Below are positions 1-5,651 of a DNA stretch of 5,651 bases, one piece after another. The DNA comes from an archaeon RBG_16_50_20. GTDB taxonomy: Archaea > Thermoproteota > Bathyarchaeia > 40CM-2-53-6. Every line of letters begins with the position of its first letter. Position 1 is the stretch's first letter. The stretch is taken from positions 37,253 to 42,903 of the forward strand of contig MEMY01000071.1 in NCBI GenBank assembly GCA_001768965.1, written 5' to 3'. The position numbers were made by a program, and so were the translations under genes. Below the pieces are notes generated by a model. That model was given only the letters and a program-made list of their open reading frames with translations. It made no database searches and was not told the DNA's origin.

Positions 1-2
1 TC

Positions 3-293
3 CTGGGGGTCTGGATGGGGATGAATGCATTCTACATCACTCCGACATTCTGGTCGTTCTGGGTGATCTACGAGTATCCTGCAGCACTCTTATGGTTCCA
101 AGCCGCGTTCGTATACACATGGTACATGCCACTCTTTGCGATTCTCGTAACGGCGATAGCGGCTCCTATAGCGACAGCACTCGGAAAGACGGAATGGCGA
201 AGCCACCGAACGTCGTCTGGTAAATCCCTTACCCCTCCTTTTTCTAGAATTTCGACACAATGGAATTCGCGCATACTAGCTGGGAGTACGGAC
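3..293 (+). CDS. C-terminal end of a membrane protein, probably ECF transporter S component (partial, no own stop)
   Basis: The frame is open from the left edge. Up to about position 190 it encodes a very hydrophobic, aromatic-rich stretch (about 55 residues, with FWSFWVIYEY and a helix ending in IAAPIATAL), which reads as the last one or two transmembrane helices of an integral membrane protein. From about 190 to 293 the translation becomes polar and low-complexity in character and looks like untranslated spacer, including a pyrimidine-rich run ending in five T at 239-243. No stop separates this frame from the ATPase that follows. Its position directly upstream of EcfA-EcfA' and EcfT suggests an S (substrate-binding) component, as in YkoE-YkoD-YkoC, but no S-family motif is visible in so short a piece. 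Any integral membrane protein is possible. It may be a genuine S-ATPase fusion, or a gene whose stop was lost to an indel: the +2 frame has a TAA at 221-223. Confidence 0.5.
282..286 (+). promoter_or_regulatory. Ribosome binding site for the ATPase start at 294
   Basis: GGGAG lies seven bases before the ATG at 294. It supports independent initiation of the ATPase even though the reading frame is open further upstream. The match is only five bases, so it is suggestive and not decisive. Confidence 0.45.
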
Positions 294-2006
294 ATGACCG
301 ATGTCATAGCCGACATTCAGAATTTGACGTTTGCTTACCCGGACGGGGTGGAAGCCCTCAAGGATATTCGTCTTCAAGTCTCCCGGGGCGAGATAGTTGC
401 AGTTATGGGTGCCAACGGTGCCGGCAAGACTACACTATGCCGTCACCTCACTGGTATCATCCCCCACGTGCATCAGGGCACGACGCAGGGAAAAGTGGTC
501 GTCGCGGGCATGGACGTGTACGAACATCCCGTGCATGAACTCGCTCAGAAAGTAAGCTTCGTAACTCAAGACCCAGAGGGCCAACTCGTCAATCCAGACG
601 TTCTAATGGAAGTAGCCTTCGGCCCAGAGAACCTCGGCCTGCCAAGAGATGAAATTATGAGGAGAGCAAAGTGGGCCCTACAAGCCGTTGGACTTGATGG
701 ATATGAGTCGCGTTCGCCGATGGAGCTCTCCGGCGGCCAAAAACAACGGCTCGCACTCGCCGCAGGTCTAAGCATGCGGCCAGAACTGCTCGTCCTCGAT
801 GAGCCGACCTCACAACTCGATCCCATAGGCACTACAGAAGTATTCGAAGTGCTGGGCGACCTGAGAAAGAGATACAACATGACAACCATCTTGACAACAC
901 ACGCGGCCGAAGATGTGCCGTCGTTTGCTGACCGCGCTGTTGTCGTGAGCAAAGGAAAAATGGTTGCGCTGGGCACTCCGAGAGAGATATTCGCACAAGT
1001 TGACCTATTGGATGAGGTCGGAGTTCAAGTTCCCCAGCTCGCAGCAATTGGGCATAGGATCGCTCCGCAGCAGCCTCCGCCTCTAACAATTGAAGAAAGC
1101 AAGAAGCAGATCCTCAATCTAATACAAGAGAAGAAGCTCACCCCGAGAAAAGCGAACCCGCCCAGACAGCCCATGTCTCAAGGCGAAGTCGTCCTCGAAT
1201 GCGTGGATCTCACGTTCAATTACGCCGGCTACCCACCGGTGACCGCCCTCAGAGATGTGAATCTGAAGGTGCACAAGGGCGAGATGATAGGCATCGTTGG
1301 GCAGAATGGTTCAGGCAAGACGACGCTCGTGAAGCAGTTCCTGAAACTGCTAATACCTACTAAGGGTAAAGTGTTGTTCAAAGGTAGAGACATCAAGGGC
1401 TTTACTACAGGTGAACTCGCAACCTCAATAGGCCTCGTGCTCCAAAACCCCGATGAACAGTTGTTCACCATTTCATGCAAAGACGAAGTCGAGTTTGGGC
1501 TTCGAAATCTGAAGTTACCCGAGGATGAGATCAAAATCAGAGTAGACGAGGCCTTGGGCTTTGTTGGTCTTGAGGAGCAAAAGGAGTTCTTCCCGTTCAG
1601 GCTCAGCTTCGGAGATCGAAGAAGTCTCACGGTTGCAGCTGTGATTGCAATGAGACCTGAAGTTGTCATAATGGACGAGCCAACAACCGCGCAGGACTAT
1701 CTTGGCAGACACCGAATCGCAAAGCTCGCCAAGAAGCTGAACGCTGCGGGCCACACCGTGATTATGATTACTCACGACATGAACTTGGTCACTCAATACG
1801 CTGACAGAACAGTGGTCATGGGCAACGGTGAGATTCTGTTGGATGGACCGACTGAGAAAGTGTTCACAGAGGTCGAGACACTCAAGAAGACGTTCATAAA
1901 ACCACCCCCAGTCTCACTTCTGGCCAGGGAACTCGAACCCTATGGAATCCCAGGAGACACGTTAACCGTTGACTCACTAGTAGACTCATTGAAGGGAGGC
2001 AGCTGA
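294..2006 (+). CDS. ECF transporter energizing ATPase, EcfA-EcfA' tandem fusion (YkoD-like)
   Basis: This protein of about 570 residues couples ATP hydrolysis on the cytoplasmic side to uptake by an ECF-type importer. It has two ABC ATPase domains in one chain. Domain 1 (about 5-235): Walker A GANGAGKTT at 39-47, Q-loop Gln92, intact signature LSGGQ at 145-149, Walker B LLVLDE at 165-170, H-loop His203. A proline-rich, charged linker spans about 250-296. Domain 2 (about 298-530): Walker A GQNGSGKTT at 336-344, Q-loop Gln384, Walker B VVIMDE at 457-462, D-loop TAQD at 465-468, H-loop His494. The domain 2 signature is degenerate, LSFGD at 437-441, so the two composite ATP sites should be unequal. 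The start at 294 matches where ABC domains of this family begin and has a GGGAG upstream, but the frame is open to the left edge, so a longer fusion with the upstream membrane protein cannot be excluded. The T component follows one base after the stop. The substrate is unknown; YkoD itself serves a thiamine-precursor transporter, but no thiamine signal is visible here. Confidence 0.93.
   Translation: MTDVIADIQNLTFAYPDGVEALKDIRLQVSRGEIVAVMGANGAGKTTLCRHLTGIIPHVHQGTTQGKVVVAGMDVYEHPVHELAQKVSFVTQDPEGQLVNPDVLMEVAFGPENLGLPRDEIMRRAKWALQAVGLDGYESRSPMELSGGQKQRLALAAGLSMRPELLVLDEPTSQLDPIGTTEVFEVLGDLRKRYNMTTILTTHAAEDVPSFADRAVVVSKGKMVALGTPREIFAQVDLLDEVGVQVPQLAAIGHRIAPQQPPPLTIEESKKQILNLIQEKKLTPRKANPPRQPMSQGEVVLECVDLTFNYAGYPPVTALRDVNLKVHKGEMIGIVGQNGSGKTTLVKQFLKLLIPTKGKVLFKGRDIKGFTTGELATSIGLVLQNPDEQLFTISCKDEVEFGLRNLKLPEDEIKIRVDEALGFVGLEEQKEFFPFRLSFGDRRSLTVAAVIAMRPEVVIMDEPTTAQDYLGRHRIAKLAKKLNAAGHTVIMITHDMNLVTQYADRTVVMGNGEILLDGPTEKVFTEVETLKKTFIKPPPVSLLARELEPYGIPGDTLTVDSLVDSLKGGS
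1994..1999 (+). promoter_or_regulatory. Ribosome binding site for EcfT, inside the end of the ATPase gene
   Basis: GGGAGG lies within the last codons of the ATPase gene, eight bases before the ATG at 2008. With only one base between the two genes, translation of ATPase and T component is probably coupled. Confidence 0.7.
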
Positions 2007-2007
2007 A

Positions 2008-2832
2008 ATGGCGACGTTAGAATACATTCGAAAAGATACGGCTGTTCACAGCCTGCAAGCAAGCAGCAAACTGCTTCTGACAGTTGCGAGCCTTGCAGTC
2101 AGCCTCTTCGCCTTGGATTTCGTTCTGCTGGGCGCTTGGATCGTCTTCCTGCTCGCTTGGTGGGTCGTTGCTGGAATTGACATCAGAAGATTGGGAATAA
2201 TCATGAAGGTCCTTATCGGGACATACCTCTTTCTGATAATTCTACAAGGGTTCACATACCGCTTCGGATCCACGGAACTTTTCCGATTAGGCGTGCTCAT
2301 GATCGGACCGAGAAATTACGCCGCATACACGCTTGAAGGATTCCTTTGGGGAACGTTAATCTTCATGCGAGTCCTTGCGGTGGTCTTCTCCCTTCCCATC
2401 CTAACAATGACCACCCCTATGACGAAGATAGCCGCAAACATGGGACAAATGAAGCTCCCATACCAGTTCACACTGATATTCGTCACAGGAATCAGATTCG
2501 TACCCCTCGTATTCCAGACATGGAACAATGTGCTTCAAGCGCAGAAGTTGAGGGGTCGAGACATTGACAAGCTTCCATTATACAAGAAGGCGGGCGTGTA
2601 CACGAGCGTGCTTACGCCTGTCTTGCTATATCTTCTGCAAATCTCGACTACCCTCCAGACTGCCTTGGAATGCAGAGCCTTCGGTTCACCGACAACACGA
2701 ACCTACTTGGAGGAGACCAAGCTAAGAGGTGGGGATTACATAGCGCAAATATCAACCGTAGCCCTCGCCGCGTCCGTAATCGGATTGAAAGTGATGGGCT
2801 ACTCGTCAATAGGCTATGTCATCCGTATGTAA
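2008..2832 (+). CDS. ECF transporter transmembrane T component (EcfT/CbiQ/YkoC family)
   Basis: This 274-residue integral membrane protein would connect the ATPase pair to the S component and pass on the power stroke. The N-terminus (Tyr6, Asp10, His14, then SSKLLLT) fits the family's usual opening of a short polar segment followed by a Lys-Leu-rich entry to the first helix. Hydrophobic segments lie at about 22-52 (probably two), 63-82, 90-101, 112-133, 152-170, 197-215 and 245-265. The two cytoplasmic coupling motifs, usually Ala-Arg-Gly, appear as QKLRGRD at 179-185 and ALECRAFG at 219-226; the second is the family's most recognisable feature. Length is typical (about 250-280). ATG at 2008 follows the ATPase TGA by one base with a good ribosome binding site, so it is in the same operon. 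Because no S component follows, the partner should be the membrane protein whose tail lies at the left edge, or one encoded elsewhere. Confidence 0.9.
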   Translation: MATLEYIRKDTAVHSLQASSKLLLTVASLAVSLFALDFVLLGAWIVFLLAWWVVAGIDIRRLGIIMKVLIGTYLFLIILQGFTYRFGSTELFRLGVLMIGPRNYAAYTLEGFLWGTLIFMRVLAVVFSLPILTMTTPMTKIAANMGQMKLPYQFTLIFVTGIRFVPLVFQTWNNVLQAQKLRGRDIDKLPLYKKAGVYTSVLTPVLLYLLQISTTLQTALECRAFGSPTTRTYLEETKLRGGDYIAQISTVALAASVIGLKVMGYSSIGYVIRM

Positions 2833-2894
2833 CTCGTTCGTTCAGGGGATCCATGCCCTTTCGTATTCGCTGAAGACCACATTCACGGTATAGG

Positions 2895-2899
2895 GGAGG
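2895..2899 (+). promoter_or_regulatory. Ribosome binding site fixing the GTG start of the dehydrogenase
   Basis: GGAGG within a purine run (GGGGAGGAAA) lies four bases before GTG at 2904. The frame has a stop at 2871-2873 and no ATG before the nucleotide-binding motif, so this site and the GTG define the start. Confidence 0.75.
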
Positions 2900-2903
2900 A
2901 AAC

Positions 2904-3680
2904 GTGAAAGTTCAGGATCTCTTCAGTCTGCAGGGAAAGGCCTCAATCGTAACTGGAGGATCGATGGGCGTAGGTTACATGATTGCTGAAGCCTTGGCCG
3001 AGGCTGGTTCTAATCTCATCATATGTTCACGGAACTTCTCGCGCTGTGAACAAGCAGCTGCCGAATTGCGAAAGCTAGGGAGTGACGTGGCGCCGATAAG
3101 CGCTGATGTCACAGACCCCGAGCAAATCGAGTCGATGGTTTCTGAAGCTCACAAACGATTTGGCCATATTGACATTCTCGTGAACAACGCAGGGATAGCA
3201 TGGGCTGCTCCTCCCGAGAAGATGACACTAGTGGACTGGAACAAGGTCATGAACGTGAACCTGACGGGAGCGTTCGTTTGCAGCCAAGCAGTCGGTAGAA
3301 GAATGATCGAGGACGGTGGCGGGGTCATCATCAACGTAAGCTCTGTCGTAGCGCATCGGGGAACCGATGCAGGCATACTTGATTCGATATCCTACAACAC
3401 GAGCAAGGGCGGCATGATCAGTTTCACAAAAGACCTCGCTGTGAAATGGGCCAAGTACGGAATAAGAGTGAATGCACTCGCACTAGGATTTCTCCCAACC
3501 CACCTGACCGAATGGGTCATCGAACACAGGAAAGACAAGATCCTCGACAGAGTTCCTTTGAGGAGACTCGGAACCCCAGACGACGTCAAAGCAGCCGCCC
3601 TGTTTCTAGCTTCGCGCGCTTCTGACTACGTAACGGGGCATGTGCTCAACGTTGACGGCGGCATGTCTTCGTACATGTGA
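2904..3680 (+). CDS. Short-chain dehydrogenase/reductase (classical SDR, gluconate 5-dehydrogenase/FabG-like)
   Basis: This 258-residue soluble NAD(P)-dependent oxidoreductase has a single Rossmann fold and the classical SDR length. Visible motifs in order: dinucleotide-binding TGGSMGVG at 17-24; Arg43 after the second strand, which often goes with NADP(H) preference; Asp68 in ADVTD (adenine contact); NNAG at 94-97; Asn119; Ser147 in NVSS; and Tyr164-x-x-x-Lys168. The catalytic Asn-Ser-Tyr-Lys set is therefore complete. The Ser-to-Tyr spacing is 17 residues instead of the more usual 13 or so; from memory, a similar longer loop with a Gly-Asp/Asn-rich turn occurs in gluconate 5-dehydrogenase-like SDRs. 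The usual Pro-Gly after strand 6 is Leu-Gly here (NALALGF, Leu194). The C-terminus GHVLNVDGGM is standard. Start is GTG with a strong ribosome binding site. It lies 71 bp after EcfT, so it may be co-transcribed or have its own promoter. The substrate (an alcohol, sugar acid or oxo-acyl compound) cannot be deduced. Confidence 0.93.
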   Translation: MKVQDLFSLQGKASIVTGGSMGVGYMIAEALAEAGSNLIICSRNFSRCEQAAAELRKLGSDVAPISADVTDPEQIESMVSEAHKRFGHIDILVNNAGIAWAAPPEKMTLVDWNKVMNVNLTGAFVCSQAVGRRMIEDGGGVIINVSSVVAHRGTDAGILDSISYNTSKGGMISFTKDLAVKWAKYGIRVNALALGFLPTHLTEWVIEHRKDKILDRVPLRRLGTPDDVKAAALFLASRASDYVTGHVLNVDGGMSSYM

Positions 3681-3683
3681 AAG

Positions 3684-3713
3684 GTCGGGATAGGGTCATA
3701 AAGAAAGCCCGAC
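3684..3713 (+). repeat. Short inverted repeat between dehydrogenase and deiminase-like genes
   Basis: GTCGGG at 3684-3689 is exactly complementary to CCCGAC at 3708-3713, with an 18-base A/T-richer loop containing CATAAAG. As RNA it would give a six-pair GC-rich stem. It lies just after the dehydrogenase stop and 23 bases before the next start. It could be a weak hairpin, an operator-like dyad around a TATA-like element (TCATAAAG, 3696-3703), or chance; there is no T-tract to make it a bacterial terminator. Confidence 0.4.
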
Positions 3714-3736
3714 ACAAGTGAGGCGCTGATATCAGA

Positions 3737-5092
3737 TTGTGGAATGTGAAATCTGAATCCGGAACGCTTCATGCGGCACTCATCCAGGATACAACTCTCA
3801 ATTTCTGGGAGAACAAACTACCCTTTGTGGGTGGGGAGTCCAACCTTCAATATCTCCACAGATGTTCGCATGCAGACTACAACGCAGGAGGACACGACCA
3901 ATGGTTGCAGCTGGGAGAGTTCCTGAAAGGGGAAGGCGTCCAAGTTTTCGAAGTCGTCTCGATACTCAGGAAAGCAATAGAACGCGCCTCGGAGGTGGAG
4001 AAGAAGGACATCATCAGGAAGTTCTGGGGCGCAAACGAGAAAGCTCCGTCGCCCAGCGAACTGAGAGTCGAGCATCTTACAGACGGATATCCGCCGAGGC
4101 CATACTACGATCAAGCTCGCGATCAGGTTGTTCTGCCCGATTTCAAAAGGGCTGCCTGGACGTACACCAGAGACACCTCCTTCACCACTCAGATAGGAAC
4201 GGTGATCTGCAACATGAGGAGATACAGCAGACGGTTCGAACCACAAGTAGTGAAGCTCGCATACGAATCCGATCCAGTGCTGCAGAAGAACGTGAACCTG
4301 ATATGGGACGCTAATGAGGTCACGATAGCCAACACCGAACCCTCCAACATCGAAGGCGGCGACACCGAGATAATCGACGAGGAAACCATCGCCGTCGGTT
4401 TGGGCCAAAGGTCGACATTCACAGGCTTCATCGAATTCGCTAAGAAGATTTTCTCAACCGATGCGAATCGCGAAGTCAAGTATGTGTGTGCCGTCTACAA
4501 TGCGGATTATCCCGCGGTGGATTACATGCATTTGGATGTGGTGATGAACTTCCCAGCTAACCGCAAAGCGCTCATCATGCCCTACTACTTTGAAAGCGAA
4601 CTCGTCAAAGACATGCCCCCCAAGAAGCTTCTTCTCAAATTGCTAGCGGCAACTAGGATTCAATCAGAACGTGACGCAAGACCCATGCAAGAAGTAGTCA
4701 GTCCCGCCGCATTCGAGAGAGCCGGGGAATGCTACGTGTACATCAGAGGGAAGAACAACGAACCGGAGCTCCTAAGGCGCGACGTCAGTCTAGTAGATTT
4801 CCTGATCAAGGAAGACAAAATCGACAAAGACGGCCTGATCTACGTCGGGGGTCAACCAAAGCAGAAGAACGACGTGGAGCATTTGATGCTCGCACTCATG
4901 GAACAGACACGAGGTGCGACAAACATTGTGACGATAAAGTCGGGAACAGTGATCTCATATGCACGCACGACCGCAACCATCGAAGCCCTAACGGAGCATG
5001 GGATTCGCGTGAAGAAATGGGACGATAGCTACCTCGACATGCTCGGTGGACCTCACTGTTCAACATCACCACTTTCCAGAGATCCGACCTGA
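3737..5092 (+). CDS. Arginine deiminase-fold protein (amidinotransferase superfamily), divergent
   Basis: This 451-residue enzyme of the guanidino-group-modifying superfamily is slightly longer than typical arginine deiminases (about 410), which hydrolyse arginine to citrulline and ammonia. The N-terminus SESGTL (6-11) matches the family opening. Catalytic motifs appear in order: YTRD with Asp146; IEGGD with Glu206; GQRST with Arg225; MHLD with His265 and Asp267; and GGPHCSTSP with nucleophile Cys441, followed by SRDPT at the C-terminus. Thus the Asp-Glu-His-Asp-Cys set is intact. Compared by eye, from memory, with Pseudomonas ArcA, Arg165 and Arg225 match carboxylate-binding Arg185 and Arg243, but Asn160 becomes Ala140 and Arg401 becomes Leu436. 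The substrate may therefore be arginine or a related guanidino compound, so I give no symbol. Start: TTG at 3737 (upstream in-frame stop at 3719-3721); GTG at 3746 is the only close alternative. GAGG at 3720-3723 is a weak, rather distant ribosome site. Neighbours are an SDR and an aminotransferase; no carbamoyltransferase or carbamate kinase gene is in view. Confidence 0.85.
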   Translation: MWNVKSESGTLHAALIQDTTLNFWENKLPFVGGESNLQYLHRCSHADYNAGGHDQWLQLGEFLKGEGVQVFEVVSILRKAIERASEVEKKDIIRKFWGANEKAPSPSELRVEHLTDGYPPRPYYDQARDQVVLPDFKRAAWTYTRDTSFTTQIGTVICNMRRYSRRFEPQVVKLAYESDPVLQKNVNLIWDANEVTIANTEPSNIEGGDTEIIDEETIAVGLGQRSTFTGFIEFAKKIFSTDANREVKYVCAVYNADYPAVDYMHLDVVMNFPANRKALIMPYYFESELVKDMPPKKLLLKLLAATRIQSERDARPMQEVVSPAAFERAGECYVYIRGKNNEPELLRRDVSLVDFLIKEDKIDKDGLIYVGGQPKQKNDVEHLMLALMEQTRGATNIVTIKSGTVISYARTTATIEALTEHGIRVKKWDDSYLDMLGGPHCSTSPLSRDPT

Positions 5093-5114
5093 TTACCACT
5101 TTTGTATGAGTCGA

Positions 5115-5129
5115 GAAGGCTTTTTCTTC
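5115..5129 (+). terminator. Possible T-run terminator after the deiminase-like gene
   Basis: Five T at 5121-5125 lie 29 bases past the stop, flanked by GAAG (5115-5118) and CTTC (5126-5129). T-rich stretches of this kind end transcription in archaea, though this one is short and the four-base flanking complement is weak. Confidence 0.3.
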
Positions 5130-5152
5130 ATTGATACTGTGAGGACTATTCG

Positions 5153-5172
5153 CGAAAGGTTGAGGCCTTTTG
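5153..5172 (+). other. Small stem-loop upstream of the aminotransferase
   Basis: CGAAAGG (5153-5159) pairs with CCTTTTG (5166-5172) around a six-base loop, giving seven RNA pairs including one G-U. It lies 30 bases before the ATG at 5203. It could be a terminator remnant or a leader hairpin. It also contains the GAGG (5162-5165) that would serve the alternative TTG start at 5170. Confidence 0.4.
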
Positions 5173-5202
5173 ACTTCAAAAACATTAGCGACTGAAAAAC
5201 GG

Positions 5203-5651
5203 ATGGAAAACTCCAAGAAAAGCACTTTTGGCGATCTCGTGAACCGACGCGAGAAACTACTTGCTCCAATATTCTCGCAGGATTGGCCGAACTTGCCTGT
5301 GGTTAGAGCCGAGGGGCTCTATCTGTATGGACTAGACGGAAAGCGCTACATGGATTTCATGGCAGCCTTCGGAGCAGTGAATGTTGGACACAATCATCCC
5401 GCAGTGCTGGCGGCGGCGCGAGAACAGATGGAGAAGCAAGTTCATGGAGCCGTCGGCGTAACGCTACACGAGTCTGTACTTCGCTTGGCGGAAACTCTGC
5501 CAGAGATCCTTCCAGGCGGCTTGGACATGTTCTTCTTTGGAAATAGTGGCGCAGAAGCCGTTGAAGGATGCATCAAACTAGCGAGGAATGTAACCGGAAG
5601 ACCGGGCATTATCGCTTTCACGGGCGGATTTCATGGTCGCACATACGGAGC
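5203..5651 (+). CDS. Class III PLP-dependent aminotransferase (GABA/ornithine aminotransferase-like), 5' part only
   Basis: The first 149 codons are present and the gene runs off the right edge; the family is usually 400-450 residues. The enzyme would transfer an amino group, typically the terminal (omega) amine of GABA, ornithine, acetylornithine or a similar compound, to a keto acid using pyridoxal phosphate. Visible family features: an N-terminal strand region GLYLYGLDGKRYMDF (40-54), the NVGHNHPAV segment (60-68), the phosphate-binding loop GNSGAEAVE at 113-121, and FHGRTYG at 143-149, whose aromatic/His pair stacks on the cofactor. The active-site lysine lies beyond the window. ATG at 5203 is preferred because the protein aligns naturally from there, although its ribosome site is poor. 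TTG at 5170, behind GAGG at 5162-5165, would add 11 residues; the frame is closed by TGA at 5161-5163. The motif wording is closest to GABA-aminotransferase-like proteins, but exact substrate is not assignable. It is 110 bp downstream of the deiminase-like gene on the same strand. Confidence 0.9.
   Translation, partial: MENSKKSTFGDLVNRREKLLAPIFSQDWPNLPVVRAEGLYLYGLDGKRYMDFMAAFGAVNVGHNHPAVLAAAREQMEKQVHGAVGVTLHESVLRLAETLPEILPGGLDMFFFGNSGAEAVEGCIKLARNVTGRPGIIAFTGGFHGRTYG

Noticed and set aside
1..293. Thiamine (THI-box) riboswitch or other leader upstream of the YkoD-like ATPase
   Set aside because: The region is coding for a membrane segment and then a short spacer; I see no conserved riboswitch core.
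566..976. Minus-strand open frame opposite the first ATPase domain
   Set aside because: Antisense to a strongly conserved ABC domain, serine/arginine-rich translation with no recognisable motif and no ribosome site noted.
2844..2860. AGGG-N8-CCCT inverted repeat followed by TTT in the gap after EcfT, with a GGATCC palindrome inside
   Set aside because: Only four pairs with an eight-base loop and a three-T run; too weak to call a terminator or operator.
2670..2873. Plus-strand open frame overlapping the end of EcfT and extending into the gap
   Set aside because: Mostly an out-of-frame reading of the EcfT coupling motif region; nothing supports translation.
3818..4408. Long minus-strand open frame opposite the deiminase-like gene
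   Set aside because: It lies wholly antisense to a gene with clear family motifs; the translation shows no domain and has the composition expected of a shadow frame.
4896..5225. Minus-strand open frame across the deiminase-aminotransferase gap
   Set aside because: Overlaps the conserved C-terminus of one gene and the start of another; no motif or convincing start signal.

Overview
This window holds one continuous block of plus-strand genes: an energy-coupling factor (ECF) type transporter module followed by three soluble metabolic enzymes. I see no convincing gene on the minus strand and no RNA gene, CRISPR array or mobile element. Base composition is near 50% GC, AGA/AGG arginine codons are frequent, several starts are GTG or TTG with purine-rich Shine-Dalgarno sites, and intergenic T-runs look archaeal. 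I lean towards an archaeon (possibly a TACK-type lineage such as Bathyarchaeia or Thaumarchaeota), but this is an impression from style and protein flavour; a bacterium is not excluded.

Layout. Positions 1-293 carry the C-terminal end of a membrane protein, by context probably the substrate-binding S component of the transporter. It runs without an in-frame stop into a double ATPase of the EcfA-EcfA' (YkoD-like) type whose own start is best placed at 294. The transmembrane T component (EcfT) starts one base after the ATPase stop. After 71 bp comes a short-chain dehydrogenase/reductase (2904-3680, GTG start). After another 56 bp, containing a short inverted repeat, comes a divergent arginine-deiminase-fold enzyme (3737-5092, TTG start). 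After 110 bp with a T-run and a hairpin, a class III PLP aminotransferase begins at 5203 and runs off the right edge.

How they may work together. The S/A/A'/T set would form one ATP-driven importer for a small molecule whose identity cannot be read from this window. The downstream enzymes (NAD(P) oxidoreductase, guanidino-group hydrolase or related enzyme, aminotransferase) would fit catabolism or remodelling of an arginine-like or other guanidino/amino compound. The link to the transporter is only positional. The most interesting points are the unbroken S-to-ATPase reading frame, the degenerate signature in the second ATPase domain, and the deiminase-like protein, which keeps the full catalytic set but has lost two substrate-contact positions.
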